Positions 12,297 through 22,134 are shown, numbered from the stretch's first letter. The stretch is 64,000 nucleotides of DNA from Streptococcaceae bacterium ESL0687 (GCA_029392475.1 CP113940.1:372001-436000); one strand, 5' to 3'. Notes: generated from the sequence alone by a model not told the origin. Program-made: numbers and translations.

Positions 12297-12898
12297 TGGA
12301 TAAATTTACAGTCTATACGGGAAAAACAGTTCCTCTTATGAATGATAATATTGATACTGACCAGATCATTCCCAAACAATTTTTGAAGGCTACTGATAAG
12401 GTTGGTTTTGGTAAAAATATGTTCTTTGAATGGCGTTATCTTGAAGATGGCAAAAGGGAAAATCCTGACTTTATCCTAAACCAGCCAGACTATAAGGAAG
12501 CAAGTATTTTAATTACAGGGGATAACTTTGGTTCTGGATCAAGTCGTGAGCATGCGGCTTGGGCCATTAAGGATTACGGCTTCCAGGTAATTGTGGCAGG
12601 TTCTTACTCAGATATTTTCTATAATAATGCCCTGAAAAATGGAATTCTACCGATTGTTTTGGATTTAGATAGCCGTAAGGAATTGGCTGGAATCACAAGT
12701 TCCACAGAGCTTGTAGTTGATTTGCCCCAGCAAAAAATTATTCTAGGAGACAAGGAATTCACTTTTGATATCGATGCTGAGTGGAAACGAAAACTTGTTA
12801 ACGGTTTGGATGACATTGGTCTTACCCTTGAGTATGAGGATTTAATTAGCCAGTATGAAAAAAATAGGCCAAGTTACTGGGTTGAAGCAGGTATTTAA
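12296..12898 (+). CDS. leuD: 3-isopropylmalate dehydratase small subunit
   Basis: Swivel-domain subunit of isopropylmalate isomerase, 200 residues, the usual length. The active-site segment [13 protein letters not shown] is intact. Last gene of the operon: no ilv genes follow, unlike the lactococcal leu-ilv cluster, and a terminator comes straight after. The operon therefore makes leucine from 2-ketoisovalerate but valine/isoleucine genes, if any, are elsewhere. Confidence 0.96.
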   Translation: MDKFTVYTGKTVPLMNDNIDTDQIIPKQFLKATDKVGFGKNMFFEWRYLEDGKRENPDFILNQPDYKEASILITGDNFGSGSSREHAAWAIKDYGFQVIVAGSYSDIFYNNALKNGILPIVLDLDSRKELAGITSSTELVVDLPQQKIILGDKEFTFDIDAEWKRKLVNGLDDIGLTLEYEDLISQYEKNRPSYWVEAGI

Positions 12899-12919
12899 AA
12901 AATTATTAGCTAGTAAGTA

Positions 12920-12954
12920 AAAGAGAGGGACAGCCCAGCTGGCCTTCTTTTTTT
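12920..12954 (+). terminator. leuD terminator
   Basis: AAGAGAGGGACAGC pairs with GCTGGCCTTCTTT around a CCA loop, with one mismatch and wobble pairs, then a T run. Confidence 0.75.
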
Positions 12955-13042
12955 GCCTAATATTGTTAAGCGTATGACAATTATTAAAGTAACTGTTACA
13001 ACAAACAAGGTGAACTTTATTTTTAAAGGATTTTATTTTAGT

Positions 13043-13105
13043 AAACGTTTGACATTTTGCAAAAATATTGTATTATACTAATAGAGGAATGGAAAAGCGT
13101 TTTCA
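13043..13105 (+). promoter_or_regulatory. scrA promoter with LacI-type operator and cre-like site
   Basis: TTGACA at 13049-13054 and TATTAT at 13071-13076 (16-base spacer). The palindrome AAACGTTT (13043-13050) overlaps the -35 box and matches the operators near scrB and scrK, so it is the likely ScrR site. TGGAAAAGCGTTTTCA at 13090-13105, just after the expected start point, fits a CcpA cre at most positions. This implies sucrose induction plus catabolite repression; inference from motifs. Confidence 0.7.
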
Positions 13106-13125
13106 TAATAAATAAGGAGATATAT

Positions 13126-15087
13126 ATGGATTACAAAAAAGTTGCTGAAGATATAAATCTTGCCCTGGGTGAGAATAATATTCAAGCTGTTGCCCACTGT
13201 GCGACTAGGCTGCGTTTGGTGCTTAAGGACCCGTCAAGAGTGGATCAGGAGGCCCTTGACAATAATGATGATATCAAAGGTACCTTCAAGGCCAACGGTC
13301 AGTTCCAGATAATTATTGGGCCTGGTGATGTTAATAATGTCTACGATGAATTATTAAAGGTCGCAAAAATTAGTGCAGCTACCAAGGAAGAACTTAAGGA
13401 ACTTTCAGAAGGTGGGAAGAAAAATCCAATAATGGACTTAGTTAAAGTTCTTTCGGACATCTTTGTACCAATGCTTCCAGCCCTAGTTGCTGGAGGTCTT
13501 CTAATGGCCCTTAACAATGTTTTAACGGCTGAGGATTTATTTGGTCCTCAATCAATTATTGAAAGAGTTCCAGCCCTTGCTGATTTCGCAAGTATCGTAA
13601 ATCTACTAGCTACAGCACCTTTTGCCTTTCTGCCAATCTTAGTTGGATTCTCAGCTACCAAACGATTTGGTGGGAATGCCTATCTAGGAGCTGCCATGGG
13701 TATGGCCATGGTAATGCCAAGCCTAGTTAATGGTTACGGAGTAGCAGAAGCAATTAGCAATGGGACTATGCCTTATTGGGATGTCTTTGGTTTACAGGTA
13801 GCTCAAGCTGGTTACCAGGGTTCAGTTCTACCAATCGTTGCTGTGGCTTGGATTTTAGCCAAGCTTGAAAAATTCTTCCATAAGAAGATTCCAACAGCCC
13901 TAGACTTTACCTTTACCCCTATGCTTGCCATCATTATTACAGGATTTTTAACCTTCATTCTTGTAGGTCCTGTTATGAGGTCTGTCTCAGATGCCCTAAC
14001 TAATGGTCTTATCTGGCTTTATACAACAACTGGAGCTCTAGGATTATCAGTCTTTGGATTCTTCTATTCACCAATTGTTATTACAGGACTCCACCAAACC
14101 TTCCCAGCTATTGAAACAACCCTTCTAGCTGACATTGCTAAAACAGGTGGAAGCTTTATCTTTCCAGTAGCTTCAATGGCAAACATTGCCCAAGGTGCAG
14201 CGGCTCTTGCAATCGCTGTTATTAGTAAAAACCAAAAACAAAAGAGCCTTGCTGGATCAGCCAGCCTATCAGCCCTTCTAGGAATTACAGAACCTGCCAT
14301 CTTTGGGGTCAACTTAAAACTTAAATTCCCATTCTTCTGTGCGATGATTGCAGCAGCAATTGGTAGCCTTATGCTTGGATTCTTTAAAGTTTTAGCTGTG
14401 GCTCTAGGTGCTGCAAGTGTTATTGGATTCATTTCAATTGCCCCTAAATCAATTCCTGAATTTATCCTTTCAGGAGCAGTTACCATGGTTGTAGCCTTTG
14501 TTCTTACATACGTTTACGGTAAGAAAACTATGGATTTATCAGTAGCTGATACTGACGAAAAAGTTTCTGAATCAGAAGCTGCTGTAGCCATTAACGAAGA
14601 CCCACAAGTAGAAGCTGAAGGACCACAAGATGAACTAATTTCTGCAGCTGTAAGTGGTCAAATTGTACCCCTAAAAGACGTTAATGACCCAGTCTTCTCA
14701 TCAGAAATGATGGGTAAAGGAGTTGCCATTAAACCAAATGGTAGCGAGGTTTATGCACCAGTTAGTGGTGAGCTGACAATCGTTTATGATTCAAAACATG
14801 CCTACGGTATAAAATCTGATAAAGGAGCTGAGGTTCTTATCCATATTGGAATTGACACTGTTAACATGGATGGTCAAGGTTTCTCTACCGATAAAAAAAC
14901 TGGAGAGCACGTGGTTAAAGGAGAACTCCTTGGAAGCTTCGACAGCCAAGCGATTGAAAAAGCAGGATATGATGATACTGTAATGATGATTATTACCAAT
15001 ACAGGATCATACGCAGAAGTTGAAACTCTAGCTAGCGGAAATATTGCTGCCGGTGAAAAACTTCTTAACCTGGAAGAAACATACTAA
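13126..15087 (+). CDS. scrA: Sucrose-specific PTS enzyme II (EIIBCA)
   Basis: Imports sucrose as sucrose-6-phosphate. The 653-residue fusion has an N-terminal EIIB domain with phosphocysteine Cys25 (HCATRLR), a multi-span EIIC membrane domain (about 105-470), and a C-terminal EIIA domain with phosphohistidine His573 in LIHIGIDTV. The start is ATG 13126 after AAGGAG; a longer in-frame TTG start at 13057 lies within the promoter. Sucrose specificity is inferred from the scrB/scrR/scrK neighbours. A trehalose or other beta-glucoside-type enzyme II is the alternative but is not supported by context. Confidence 0.92.
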   Translation: MDYKKVAEDINLALGENNIQAVAHCATRLRLVLKDPSRVDQEALDNNDDIKGTFKANGQFQIIIGPGDVNNVYDELLKVAKISAATKEELKELSEGGKKNPIMDLVKVLSDIFVPMLPALVAGGLLMALNNVLTAEDLFGPQSIIERVPALADFASIVNLLATAPFAFLPILVGFSATKRFGGNAYLGAAMGMAMVMPSLVNGYGVAEAISNGTMPYWDVFGLQVAQAGYQGSVLPIVAVAWILAKLEKFFHKKIPTALDFTFTPMLAIIITGFLTFILVGPVMRSVSDALTNGLIWLYTTTGALGLSVFGFFYSPIVITGLHQTFPAIETTLLADIAKTGGSFIFPVASMANIAQGAAALAIAVISKNQKQKSLAGSASLSALLGITEPAIFGVNLKLKFPFFCAMIAAAIGSLMLGFFKVLAVALGAASVIGFISIAPKSIPEFILSGAVTMVVAFVLTYVYGKKTMDLSVADTDEKVSESEAAVAINEDPQVEAEGPQDELISAAVSGQIVPLKDVNDPVFSSEMMGKGVAIKPNGSEVYAPVSGELTIVYDSKHAYGIKSDKGAEVLIHIGIDTVNMDGQGFSTDKKTGEHVVKGELLGSFDSQAIEKAGYDDTVMMIITNTGSYAEVETLASGNIAAGEKLLNLEETY

Positions 15088-15118
15088 AAACTTATTAGAG
15101 ATTAAATTTAATAAATAT

Positions 15119-15150
15119 AAAAAACCAGTTAGAAATCTAACTGGTTTTGT
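15119..15150. terminator. Bidirectional terminator between scrA and scrR
   Basis: AAAACCAGTTAGA (15121-15133) and TCTAACTGGTTTT (15136-15148) form a 13-bp arm hairpin with A/T runs on both sides, serving the convergent scrA and scrB-scrR transcripts. Confidence 0.9.
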
Positions 15151-15151
15151 T

Positions 15152-16090
15152 TTAGCTATTTTGCTGGAATTTAATGGGAAGTACGATTTCTAGGTCAAAT
15201 TCCTGCTTGTTTATCTTGTTTAAGAGGGCTGTGATTAAAGCATCAGCAAGTTCTGGTATGGGTTGAACGATGGTTGAAAGTTGTGGATACAAGCTTTGAA
15301 TTAACTTGGTACCATCATAACCTATGATATTAACATCAGTAAATTCCATGCAAAGAACGGCAGTTATGTCATCTGTACAGAAGATTCCCTCGAAGTTATT
15401 GGCTTCAATGAAATTTTTGATGCGATTTTTTTTGATATCAAGGATGACATCTGGATCAAGTTCCAGGTGCTTGACAGGGATTCCCTCCTGGTTGGCTACC
15501 TGGATAAAGGCTTGAGACCTTAGGTCAGTAGGGCTTCCACTTTTACTAGCACCAGATATTAGACCAAGACTTTTAGCGCCGCGATCAATTAAATTTTGGG
15601 CAGCTAGTTGTCCACCTGCCTGGTTGTTACTTGATACGGTAGCAATCTTTGGACTAAGCAAGCGGTCAAAACTTACGATAGGAAGATCAATTCGCTCATA
15701 TTCTTCAATACCTAGATTGTGGCTACTTGAAATAATTCCATCTACCTGGTTGGCAGCAAGCATCTGCAGGTAATTTTTTTCCTTACCTGGATTACTCTGG
15801 CTATTGCAGATAATTACCTTGTAGCCAAGATTAAAGAGCTTTATTTCAAGCTCTTCAATGAGTTCGGCATAGAAGGGGTTTCTGATTGACGGGATAATTA
15901 AGCCAATAAGCATGGTCTTTTTACCTTGGAGGCTGCGGGCTAAATTATTTGGTTGATAATTTAGCTCCTCCATGGCCTTATGGACCTTATCAATTGTTTT
16001 TTGACTAAGGGACCCGTAATTATTAATTACCCGGCTGACTGTAGTGGGACTTACGCCAGCAAGTTTTGCGACATCAGTAAGTTTTGCCAT
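15152..16090 (-). CDS. scrR: LacI-family sucrose regulon repressor
   Basis: 312-residue LacI/GalR repressor. The N-terminal helix-turn-helix (residues 4-25, LTDVAKLAGVSPTTVSRVI) precedes a hinge helix and a periplasmic-binding-protein-like effector domain. Its ATG overlaps the scrB stop by one base (TAATG), so it is co-expressed with the hydrolase it controls. TAAACGTTTA-like palindromes overlap the scrA and scrB promoters, with one upstream of scrK, and are its likely operators. The likely effector is a phosphorylated or free sugar. Confidence 0.9.
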   Translation of the reverse strand: MAKLTDVAKLAGVSPTTVSRVINNYGSLSQKTIDKVHKAMEELNYQPNNLARSLQGKKTMLIGLIIPSIRNPFYAELIEELEIKLFNLGYKVIICNSQSNPGKEKNYLQMLAANQVDGIISSSHNLGIEEYERIDLPIVSFDRLLSPKIATVSSNNQAGGQLAAQNLIDRGAKSLGLISGASKSGSPTDLRSQAFIQVANQEGIPVKHLELDPDVILDIKKNRIKNFIEANNFEGIFCTDDITAVLCMEFTDVNIIGYDGTKLIQSLYPQLSTIVQPIPELADALITALLNKINKQEFDLEIVLPIKFQQNS

Positions 16091-17514
16091 TACATTTCAT
16101 ACAAGGCTACCTGAGTAGCTCCTTTCACCTGGAATTTTGTTTGCCCCTCTCCTGGGAAAACGCGACTTGAAAGGACATATTCCCCGTCATTGATAAAGAT
16201 TTCAATAACACTTGTATCAACAAAGGCATTGACCTTAACTTGGTCGCTAGAAATATTAGTTATTGATCTAGTAACTCCAAAGTCTTCAGCAAAGATTGGT
16301 CCAAGCTCACTACGGTCAAGTTTAATTTCACCATTTGCAATAGTAAGTTTTAGAGCTTCCTTATTATCGTCACTAGCATAGAAGGAAACCTCAGCACCCT
16401 CTTTCATGTCAACTGTAAATTCAGCCTCATAGGTATTTTTATCAAATACATGCTCGCTTGCTTGAATCTCTTTTTTACGGAGTTCTTTGATTTCTTCGAC
16501 TGGATATTGATATAATTTCCCGTCCTTAAGGCTAAGTTCTTTAACCAGACTAAGTGAACCTTGGTATCCTAAATCATTTGTTGGGTAATCAATCTCAGGA
16601 AGTCCTAGCCATGAAACAGATAAAACTCGTCCATCAGGTGCATTAAAGGCTTGAGTAGCATAAACATCAAAACCATAGTCAAGGTTTTCAATTGCTCCTG
16701 GATTTGTAAGTTTAGCCCCTTCAGCATCAAATTCCTCAGCCACAATATAGCTTTGCGGGTAAATATTTTCTGAGTAAACTTCTTCCATTCCTTGAGGGCA
16801 GAAGAGAAGAACTGGACGTCCGTCTACAAAGACAAGGTTTGGACACTCAACCATAAACCCAAGATCAAGGTCACTGAAGTGTAGGTCATCAATTTTTTGC
16901 CAGTTTTCAAGATTATTGTCAACAGCCTTATAAAGGACAACATGCCCCTTAAGGTCTAAATCCTGGGCTCCAATTACTGTGTAAAATTGTCCCTTGTCCT
17001 TGAAAATCATCGGATCACGGAAGTGGGCTGTATAACCTGCTTCATCAGAGATTACAGGGCGTTCACTTTTGACAATTTCACCTTCTTTATTCATAAGGGC
17101 TGTCATTTGGTAGGCACTACGGTTCCAGTCCTTATCGCGGTAGTTACCAGTGTAGAAAAGGAATAGGTCATCACCAACAGGATATGCACTTCCTGAGTAA
17201 ACTCCGTGGCTATCAAAGTCAGAACCAGGTAAAAGTTTAATATCATCAATTTCCCAGTTAACCAGATCAAGAGATGTAGCATGAGACCATGATTTTAGAC
17301 CATGCACAGCCCCAAATGGGAAGTGCTGGAAGAAAAGATGCCATTTTCCGTCAAAGTAAGAAAAACCATTAGGGTCATTTAATAATCCACTTTGAGGTTC
17401 CAAGTGGAAGTGGTTTTTCCAGATGGAATTTTCCTTTTTGAAGATAAGATCTTGGATGTAATCTTTATCCCAGTCACCATAGTTTTTGTATCTTAATTCA
17501 GTTGTCCATTTCAT
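16090..17514 (-). CDS. scrB: Sucrose-6-phosphate hydrolase (GH32)
   Basis: Cleaves the sucrose-6-phosphate made by ScrA into glucose-6-phosphate and fructose. 474 residues: a five-bladed beta-propeller with nucleophile Asp47 in LLNDPNG, the transition-state stabiliser in FRDPMIF and the acid/base Glu in VECPNLV, then the C-terminal beta-sandwich. A strong AAGGAGG lies about 13 bases before the ATG. It is transcribed with scrR and diverges from scrK. A second, more distant GH32 gene begins at 62574. Confidence 0.94.
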   Translation of the reverse strand: MKWTTELRYKNYGDWDKDYIQDLIFKKENSIWKNHFHLEPQSGLLNDPNGFSYFDGKWHLFFQHFPFGAVHGLKSWSHATSLDLVNWEIDDIKLLPGSDFDSHGVYSGSAYPVGDDLFLFYTGNYRDKDWNRSAYQMTALMNKEGEIVKSERPVISDEAGYTAHFRDPMIFKDKGQFYTVIGAQDLDLKGHVVLYKAVDNNLENWQKIDDLHFSDLDLGFMVECPNLVFVDGRPVLLFCPQGMEEVYSENIYPQSYIVAEEFDAEGAKLTNPGAIENLDYGFDVYATQAFNAPDGRVLSVSWLGLPEIDYPTNDLGYQGSLSLVKELSLKDGKLYQYPVEEIKELRKKEIQASEHVFDKNTYEAEFTVDMKEGAEVSFYASDDNKEALKLTIANGEIKLDRSELGPIFAEDFGVTRSITNISSDQVKVNAFVDTSVIEIFINDGEYVLSSRVFPGEGQTKFQVKGATQVALYEM

Positions 17515-17545
17515 TTGTATTACCTAACCTCCTTAGTTTGCCTTA

Positions 17546-17581
17546 ATGTTATGATAAAAATGTCAAATTGTCAAACGCTTA
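17546..17581 (-). promoter_or_regulatory. scrB promoter with operator
   Basis: On the minus strand TTGACA (17569-17574) and TAACAT (17546-17551) are 17 bases apart. The operator-like TAAGCGTTTGA (17571-17581) overlaps the -35 box exactly as at scrA. Confidence 0.7.
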
Positions 17582-17628
17582 CGCCCTTGTAAAATGGTAA
17601 CTTTTTTGAAAAATATTACAATTTATGA

Positions 17629-17730
17629 TAAACGTTTAACATATTTGAAAAAACTTTATAAGATTGTAATAAAAACACTTACAATTTTTATAAAAATACA
17701 ATTGTCCCAGGCCTTTAATCGTGGTAGAAT
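17629..17730 (+). promoter_or_regulatory. Operator palindrome and scrK promoter
   Basis: TAAACGTTTA (17629-17638) is a perfect palindrome between the divergent genes. The scrK promoter is TTGTCC (17702-17707), 17 bases, then TAGAAT (17725-17730) with an upstream TGG extended -10. The 160-base leader that follows contains inverted segments (TTAGG and CCTAA; GATA and TATC) but no class I can name. Confidence 0.7.
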
Positions 17731-17890
17731 AGTAAAGGTTCTTAGATTAGGTGATATTTTATCATAGACCTTGCCTAAGACTTTGGGTTGTTAGTTGAAT
17801 TTAATAGCTTGAATGGCTAATCTATTAGATTCCATTAATTATCCGAGGTAGAAAAATATAAAAGTATAAATAAGGAAGTGAAGTAAAGTA

Positions 17891-18751
17891 ATGAAATTAT
17901 TTGGTAGTGTAGAAGCTGGTGGAACAAAATTTGTCTGTGCCGTTGGAAATGAAGATCTAGAGATTTTAGAAACTTACCAATTCCCAACAACAGGTCCAGA
18001 TGATGCCCTTGAAAAAGTTATCGAGTTCTTTAAAGACAAAAATATTGAAGCCCTAGCTCTTGGAAGCTTTGGACCAATTGATATTGACAGAGACAGCGAA
18101 ACTTATGGATATGTTTTAAGTACACCAAAAGCTGGTTGGTCTAATGCTGACTTAGTATCACCAATTGAAAAGGCCTTAAATGTGCCAGTTTATTTCACTA
18201 CTGATGTCAATTCAAGCGCTTACGGTGAAATGCTTTTAAATGATTGTAAAAATCTAACTTACTTCACAGTAGGTACAGGTATCGGTGCTGGATCTCTTCA
18301 AAACGGAGAATTCATCGGTGGAATCGGTCACCCTGAAATGGGTCACCAACTTATGAAACGTCATAAAGATGATTTAGACTTTGAAGGAAACTGTCCTTTC
18401 CACGGTGACTGTCTAGAAGGTGTTGCTGCTGGTCCAAGTCTTGAAGCTCGTCTTGGAATTCGCGGAGAAAACATTCCTGAAGATCACGATGTTTGGGATA
18501 TCCAAGCCTACTACATTGCTCAAGCACTTGTAAATGCAACTGTTTGCCTTCGTCCTGATAAGATTGTTGTTGGTGGTGGAGTTATGGCTCAAGATCACAT
18601 GCTTGACCGCATTAAAGAAAACTTCGTAAACCTTCTAAGTGACTACCTACCAATCCCATCAATCGACGAGTACATCCTTGCTCCAAGTATTGAAAACAAT
18701 GGTAGCGCAACAGTTGGAAACTTTGCCCTAGCAAAAACTTTAGTAGACTAA
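17891..18751 (+). CDS. scrK: Fructokinase (ROK family)
   Basis: Phosphorylates the fructose released by ScrB. 286 residues with the N-terminal phosphate loop EAGGTKF, a VGTGIGAG segment and the ROK zinc-site region (EMGH, then CPFHGDCLEG). It diverges from scrB and ends at its own terminator, completing the sucrose regulon. Fructose specificity is inferred from context and from the fructokinase-like length. Confidence 0.93.
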   Translation: MKLFGSVEAGGTKFVCAVGNEDLEILETYQFPTTGPDDALEKVIEFFKDKNIEALALGSFGPIDIDRDSETYGYVLSTPKAGWSNADLVSPIEKALNVPVYFTTDVNSSAYGEMLLNDCKNLTYFTVGTGIGAGSLQNGEFIGGIGHPEMGHQLMKRHKDDLDFEGNCPFHGDCLEGVAAGPSLEARLGIRGENIPEDHDVWDIQAYYIAQALVNATVCLRPDKIVVGGGVMAQDHMLDRIKENFVNLLSDYLPIPSIDEYILAPSIENNGSATVGNFALAKTLVD

Positions 18752-18753
18752 TT

Positions 18754-18780
18754 AAAGAGAGCACTTAGTGCTCTTTTTGT
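18754..18780 (+). terminator. scrK terminator
   Basis: AGAGCAC and GTGCTCT around a TTA loop, followed by a T run. Confidence 0.88.
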
Positions 18781-18901
18781 TTTATCCTACTAATTTGTTT
18801 ACTAGTTTATTATAAGTTTTCAGACAAGCTGAGCTAATTACCTTAGTAATTCAGCCTAAATTATTGTAAAATATAAGGAAAGAACAAAAGGAGGCACAAG
18901 C

Positions 18902-19435
18902 ATGCAGTGGGCTTTAAATGAAATAAAAAAAAGGGAAATCATTAATTTTGATGAAACCCTTAATTTAGAGGCTGGTTTAAAAAGACGTTTTGAAGAAATA
19001 ATCGGTCTAACACCAGTCCATGTGGTAGGTTTTGTATCCTATGAGGATGGTCTGTACCTATTAAATTACAAGGCAACTTATACCTTAAGTTACCCATCAA
19101 CAAGAAGCTTGAAGGAGGTTGAGCTTAAGTCAGAAATTGACGTAGCCGAAGCTTTTACAACAGAAGCCTACCTGCAAGAAGCGCGTGATTTGGTAAGTGA
19201 TGATAATATTTTTGTCCTTGAAAAAGACATTATAAACCTTGACGAATCTGTGGCTGATAACATCATCCTAAGTATTCCAACCCGTGTTTTAACCCCAGAA
19301 GAACTTGAAGCAGATAGTATGCCAAGTGGTCAAGGTTGGCAGATTATGTCAGAAACTGACTTTGAGAATCTTGAGCCAGAAGTTCCAGATGAGAAAAAAT
19401 CACCCTTTGCAGGGCTTGATGGCCTCTTTGATTAA
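18902..19435 (+). CDS. YceD/DUF177-family protein
   Basis: 177-residue acidic protein matching the DUF177 family, including the LNLEAGLKRRFEEI start, a VGFVSYEDGLYLLNY core and the DPR/FAGLDGLFD-type C-terminus. Family members are linked to 23S rRNA accumulation and usually precede rpmF; here rpmF does not follow. An AGGAGG-like site (AAAGGAGGC) precedes the ATG. Function in this organism is inferred only from the family. Confidence 0.8.
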   Translation: MQWALNEIKKREIINFDETLNLEAGLKRRFEEIIGLTPVHVVGFVSYEDGLYLLNYKATYTLSYPSTRSLKEVELKSEIDVAEAFTTEAYLQEARDLVSDDNIFVLEKDIINLDESVADNIILSIPTRVLTPEELEADSMPSGQGWQIMSETDFENLEPEVPDEKKSPFAGLDGLFD

Positions 19436-19456
19436 TTGACCAAGCCTTTTGGTAAA

Positions 19457-19484
19457 TTGCTTTTTGGGCCAAAAGTGCTATAAT
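19457..19484 (+). promoter_or_regulatory. gnd promoter
   Basis: TATAAT at 19479-19484 with an extended TGC directly upstream, and a weak TTGCTT at 19457-19462. Confidence 0.65.
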
Positions 19485-19527
19485 TTAAAGAATAATATAA
19501 AAAAATCTAATAACTAGGAGAATGTAG

Positions 19528-20955
19528 ATGACACAAGCAAACTTTGGTGTAGTTGGTATGGCCGTTATGGGTCGTAACCTTGCCTTAAATATTGAATCAC
19601 GTGGCTATAATGTTGCGATCTATAACCGTAGCGCAGAAAAAACTGAGGATGTAGTTAAGAGCTACCCTGAAAAAAACTTTGTACCAAGCTATGACATTGA
19701 GTCATTTGTAAAATCAATTGAAAAACCACGCCGCATTATGCTTATGGTGCAAGCAGGTTTTGCAACTGATGCAACTATCCAAAGCCTTCTTCCATTCTTA
19801 GACAAGGGAGATATTCTAATTGACGGTGGTAACACTTACTACAAAGACACAATCCGCCGTAACAATGAACTTGCTGACTCAGGAATCAACTTCATCGGTA
19901 CAGGTGTATCTGGTGGGGAAAAAGGAGCCCTTGAAGGTCCTTCAATCATGCCAGGTGGACAACGCGAAGCTTACGATTTAATCGCTCCGGTCTTTGAAGA
20001 AATCTCAGCTAAGGCTCCTGAAGACGGAAAACCTTGTGTTACTTACATCGGCCCTGATGGAGCTGGTCACTATGTTAAGATGGTTCATAACGGAATCGAA
20101 TACGGTGACATGCAGCTTATTGCTGAATCATATGATCTAATGAAGCACTTACTAGATCTTGATGCTAGCGAAATGGCTGAAATCTTTACAGAGTGGAACA
20201 AGGGTGAGCTTGATTCATACCTAATTGAAATCACAGCTGACATTCTTACTCGTAAGGATGATGAAGGAGAGAAAGGTCCAGTTGTTGACTATATCCTTGA
20301 TGCTGCTGGTAACAAGGGAACAGGTAAATGGACTAGCCAATCTGCTCTTGATTTAGGTGTTCCACTACCACTAATCACAGAATCAGTATTTGCCCGTTAC
20401 ATCTCAGCTTATAAAGATGAACGTGTTAAGGCAAGTGAGATCTTACCAAAGGCAGATGCTCCTAAGTTTTCTGGCGACAAGGCAGAGCTTGTTGAAAAAA
20501 TTCGTCAAGCCCTATACTTCTCAAAAATTATGAGCTATGCTCAAGGATTTGCTCAACTTAGATCAGCAAGTAAGGAATATGACTGGGATCTTCCATTTGG
20601 TGATATCGCAAGCATCTGGCGTGCTGGATGTATCATCCGTGCTCGTTTCCTACAAAAAATTACTGATGCTTACGACCGTAACGCTGACCTTGAAAACCTT
20701 CTTCTTGATGAATACTTCGTTGAAATCACTAAGAAATACCAACAGTCAGTTCGTGACGTTGTAGCCCTTGCAGTTCAAGCAGGAGTGCCAGTACCAACCT
20801 TCTCAAGTGCTATTGCCTACTTTGATAGCTACAGAAGTGCAGTCCTTCCAGCCAACCTAATCCAGGCTCAACGTGACTACTTCGGTGCCCATACATACAA
20901 ACGTACCGACCGTGAAGGAACCTTCCACTACGACTGGTATAGTGAAGATAAATAA
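19528..20955 (+). CDS. gnd: 6-phosphogluconate dehydrogenase, decarboxylating
   Basis: Converts 6-phosphogluconate to ribulose-5-phosphate with NADP reduction (oxidative pentose phosphate pathway). 475 residues: an N-terminal Rossmann domain with [10 protein letters not shown], the [19 protein letters not shown] substrate segment, and [10 protein letters not shown] with the catalytic Lys nearby. The all-helical C-terminal domain ends in a normal basic tail. It has its own promoter and terminator; the accessory islet begins directly after it. Confidence 0.96.
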   Translation: MTQANFGVVGMAVMGRNLALNIESRGYNVAIYNRSAEKTEDVVKSYPEKNFVPSYDIESFVKSIEKPRRIMLMVQAGFATDATIQSLLPFLDKGDILIDGGNTYYKDTIRRNNELADSGINFIGTGVSGGEKGALEGPSIMPGGQREAYDLIAPVFEEISAKAPEDGKPCVTYIGPDGAGHYVKMVHNGIEYGDMQLIAESYDLMKHLLDLDASEMAEIFTEWNKGELDSYLIEITADILTRKDDEGEKGPVVDYILDAAGNKGTGKWTSQSALDLGVPLPLITESVFARYISAYKDERVKASEILPKADAPKFSGDKAELVEKIRQALYFSKIMSYAQGFAQLRSASKEYDWDLPFGDIASIWRAGCIIRARFLQKITDAYDRNADLENLLLDEYFVEITKKYQQSVRDVVALAVQAGVPVPTFSSAIAYFDSYRSAVLPANLIQAQRDYFGAHTYKRTDREGTFHYDWYSEDK

Positions 20956-20964
20956 TAAACAAAG

Positions 20965-20990
20965 AAAAACCTAGGAAACTAGGTTTTTTT
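20965..20990 (+). terminator. gnd terminator
   Basis: AAAAACCTAG (20965-20974) and CTAGGTTTTT (20979-20988) with a GAAA loop and T run. Confidence 0.9.
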
Positions 20991-20995
20991 CAATA

Positions 20996-21024
20996 TTGTG
21001 AACTTAAAATCTATATGATAAAAT
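20996..21024 (+). promoter_or_regulatory. Promoter of the Abi-like gene
   Basis: TTGTGA (20996-21001), 17 bases, TAAAAT (21019-21024) with an extended TGA. It covers the upstream in-frame ATG at 21023, which is why I start the gene at 21056. Confidence 0.65.
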
Positions 21025-21055
21025 GAGTCTTATCAATAGAAACTTGAGGAACTTA

Positions 21056-22033
21056 ATGAAAGAAAAAGGGAAGTCAACCAATTCTTTAATGAAACATATT
21101 AGAAATGACCACGGTATAAATATAGGGATAGGTCACTCTAGGGATAAAAGAGATCTCCTGAATATGGGCTATTTCCATTCGTACAAGGCTTATAGGTTTG
21201 TTAAAAAAATAAATAATCCTCTCGACATCCAGGAATTTAGTGAGATTAGGGACATTTATGATTTGGATAATGACCTTAAGGAGCTTTTGTATCCGGCAGT
21301 TATGAAAATTGAAACGGCCACTAAAAATTACACAATTGATTGTGTAGTTAGTGGTGGGCCGACAGATTTGCAGTCGATATATGAAACAAAAGCTAATCAT
21401 TACAGAGACTTCGAACCTGGGACTCCGGAACATAGAAGAGAGATAAAGAGTTTTTTGGAACTTAAAAAGAATATAGATGGTATTATTGCACGTAATTATA
21501 CTAAAAGTGACATAATACAACACTATGTTCATGAGAATCAGCCAGTTCCAGTATGGGCAGTTTTTGAATTAACTACATTAGGAGATCTTGGGTATTTTAT
21601 TGGTAGGTTGAACAATGACACCAGAGAAATATTAAGCAAAAATATTGGGATTTATGATAGACGTTATGACACTGCAAATAAAATTATTTCAAAACACCTT
21701 TATATAATTAAAGACTTGAGAAATGCTATAGCTCATAATAATCCAATTTTTGATTGCCGGTTTAAAACGGGGAAAGTTGATAAGGTAGTTATTAAACATC
21801 TAGAAGGGAATACAGGAGCTTCTAATATAAACTTTAATACGATAACGGATTATGTCTTACTGGTGGCTTACTATATGAGGTGTTTTCAATTTACTAGGAC
21901 AGAAATTAAGGCATTTTTAAGAGGATACGAAAGAATAATTAGTCAATACCAAGAAAAAGCTAATAACTCTAAAAATTATCGGATGATTTTTGATGTTGAT
22001 AGTACTTCTAAAATGCGTAAATTTAGGTTTTAA
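21056..22033 (+). CDS. Abi_2-family (AbiD/AbiF-like) abortive infection protein
   Basis: 325 residues from ATG 21056, which has GAGGA at 5-base spacing. The Abi_2 signature is visible: an N-terminal GYFHSYKAYRF segment and a C-terminal KDLRNAIAHNNPIFDC. The latter is an R-X4-H motif (Arg222, His227) of the HEPN RNase superfamily to which Abi_2 proteins belong. Lactococcal AbiD/AbiF proteins of this family stop phage growth by killing or arresting the infected cell. There is no terminator between this gene and the small RNA just downstream. Base composition is more AT-rich than gnd, suggesting acquisition. The subfamily assignment is by motif, so AbiD versus AbiF cannot be decided. Confidence 0.8.
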   Translation: MKEKGKSTNSLMKHIRNDHGINIGIGHSRDKRDLLNMGYFHSYKAYRFVKKINNPLDIQEFSEIRDIYDLDNDLKELLYPAVMKIETATKNYTIDCVVSGGPTDLQSIYETKANHYRDFEPGTPEHRREIKSFLELKKNIDGIIARNYTKSDIIQHYVHENQPVPVWAVFELTTLGDLGYFIGRLNNDTREILSKNIGIYDRRYDTANKIISKHLYIIKDLRNAIAHNNPIFDCRFKTGKVDKVVIKHLEGNTGASNINFNTITDYVLLVAYYMRCFQFTRTEIKAFLRGYERIISQYQEKANNSKNYRMIFDVDSTSKMRKFRF

Positions 22034-22035
22034 TA

Positions 22036-22063
22036 TTGCATATTACATAAAAAGTGTTATAAT
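22036..22063 (+). promoter_or_regulatory. Promoter of the small RNA after the Abi gene
   Basis: TTGCAT (22036-22041), 16 bases, consensus TATAAT (22058-22063) preceded by an extended TGT. It begins 3 bases after the Abi stop codon. Confidence 0.8.
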
Positions 22064-22069
22064 AGTCTT

Positions 22070-22134
22070 ACTAATAGCGGTGTTGCTTTGCGGAGCGCAT
22101 CTGAAGGCAGTGGATTCGTTCACTGCTTTTTTTG
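22070..22134 (+). ncRNA. Small RNA of about 65 nt linked to the Abi_2 gene (abiF-RNA-like)
   Basis: A compact transcript from about 22070 to the T run at 22127-22133. Stem 1 is TGTTGCT with AGCGCA (one bulged T). Stem 2 is the terminator GCAGTGGA-TTCG-TTCACTGC, 8 pairs with a UUCG loop, then seven T. It has no plausible open frame. A conserved RNA motif named abiF RNA has been reported beside abiF-type genes; position and size agree, but the consensus was not compared. It could be an antitoxin-like RNA for the HEPN protein or a guide/sensor RNA. Confidence 0.7.
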
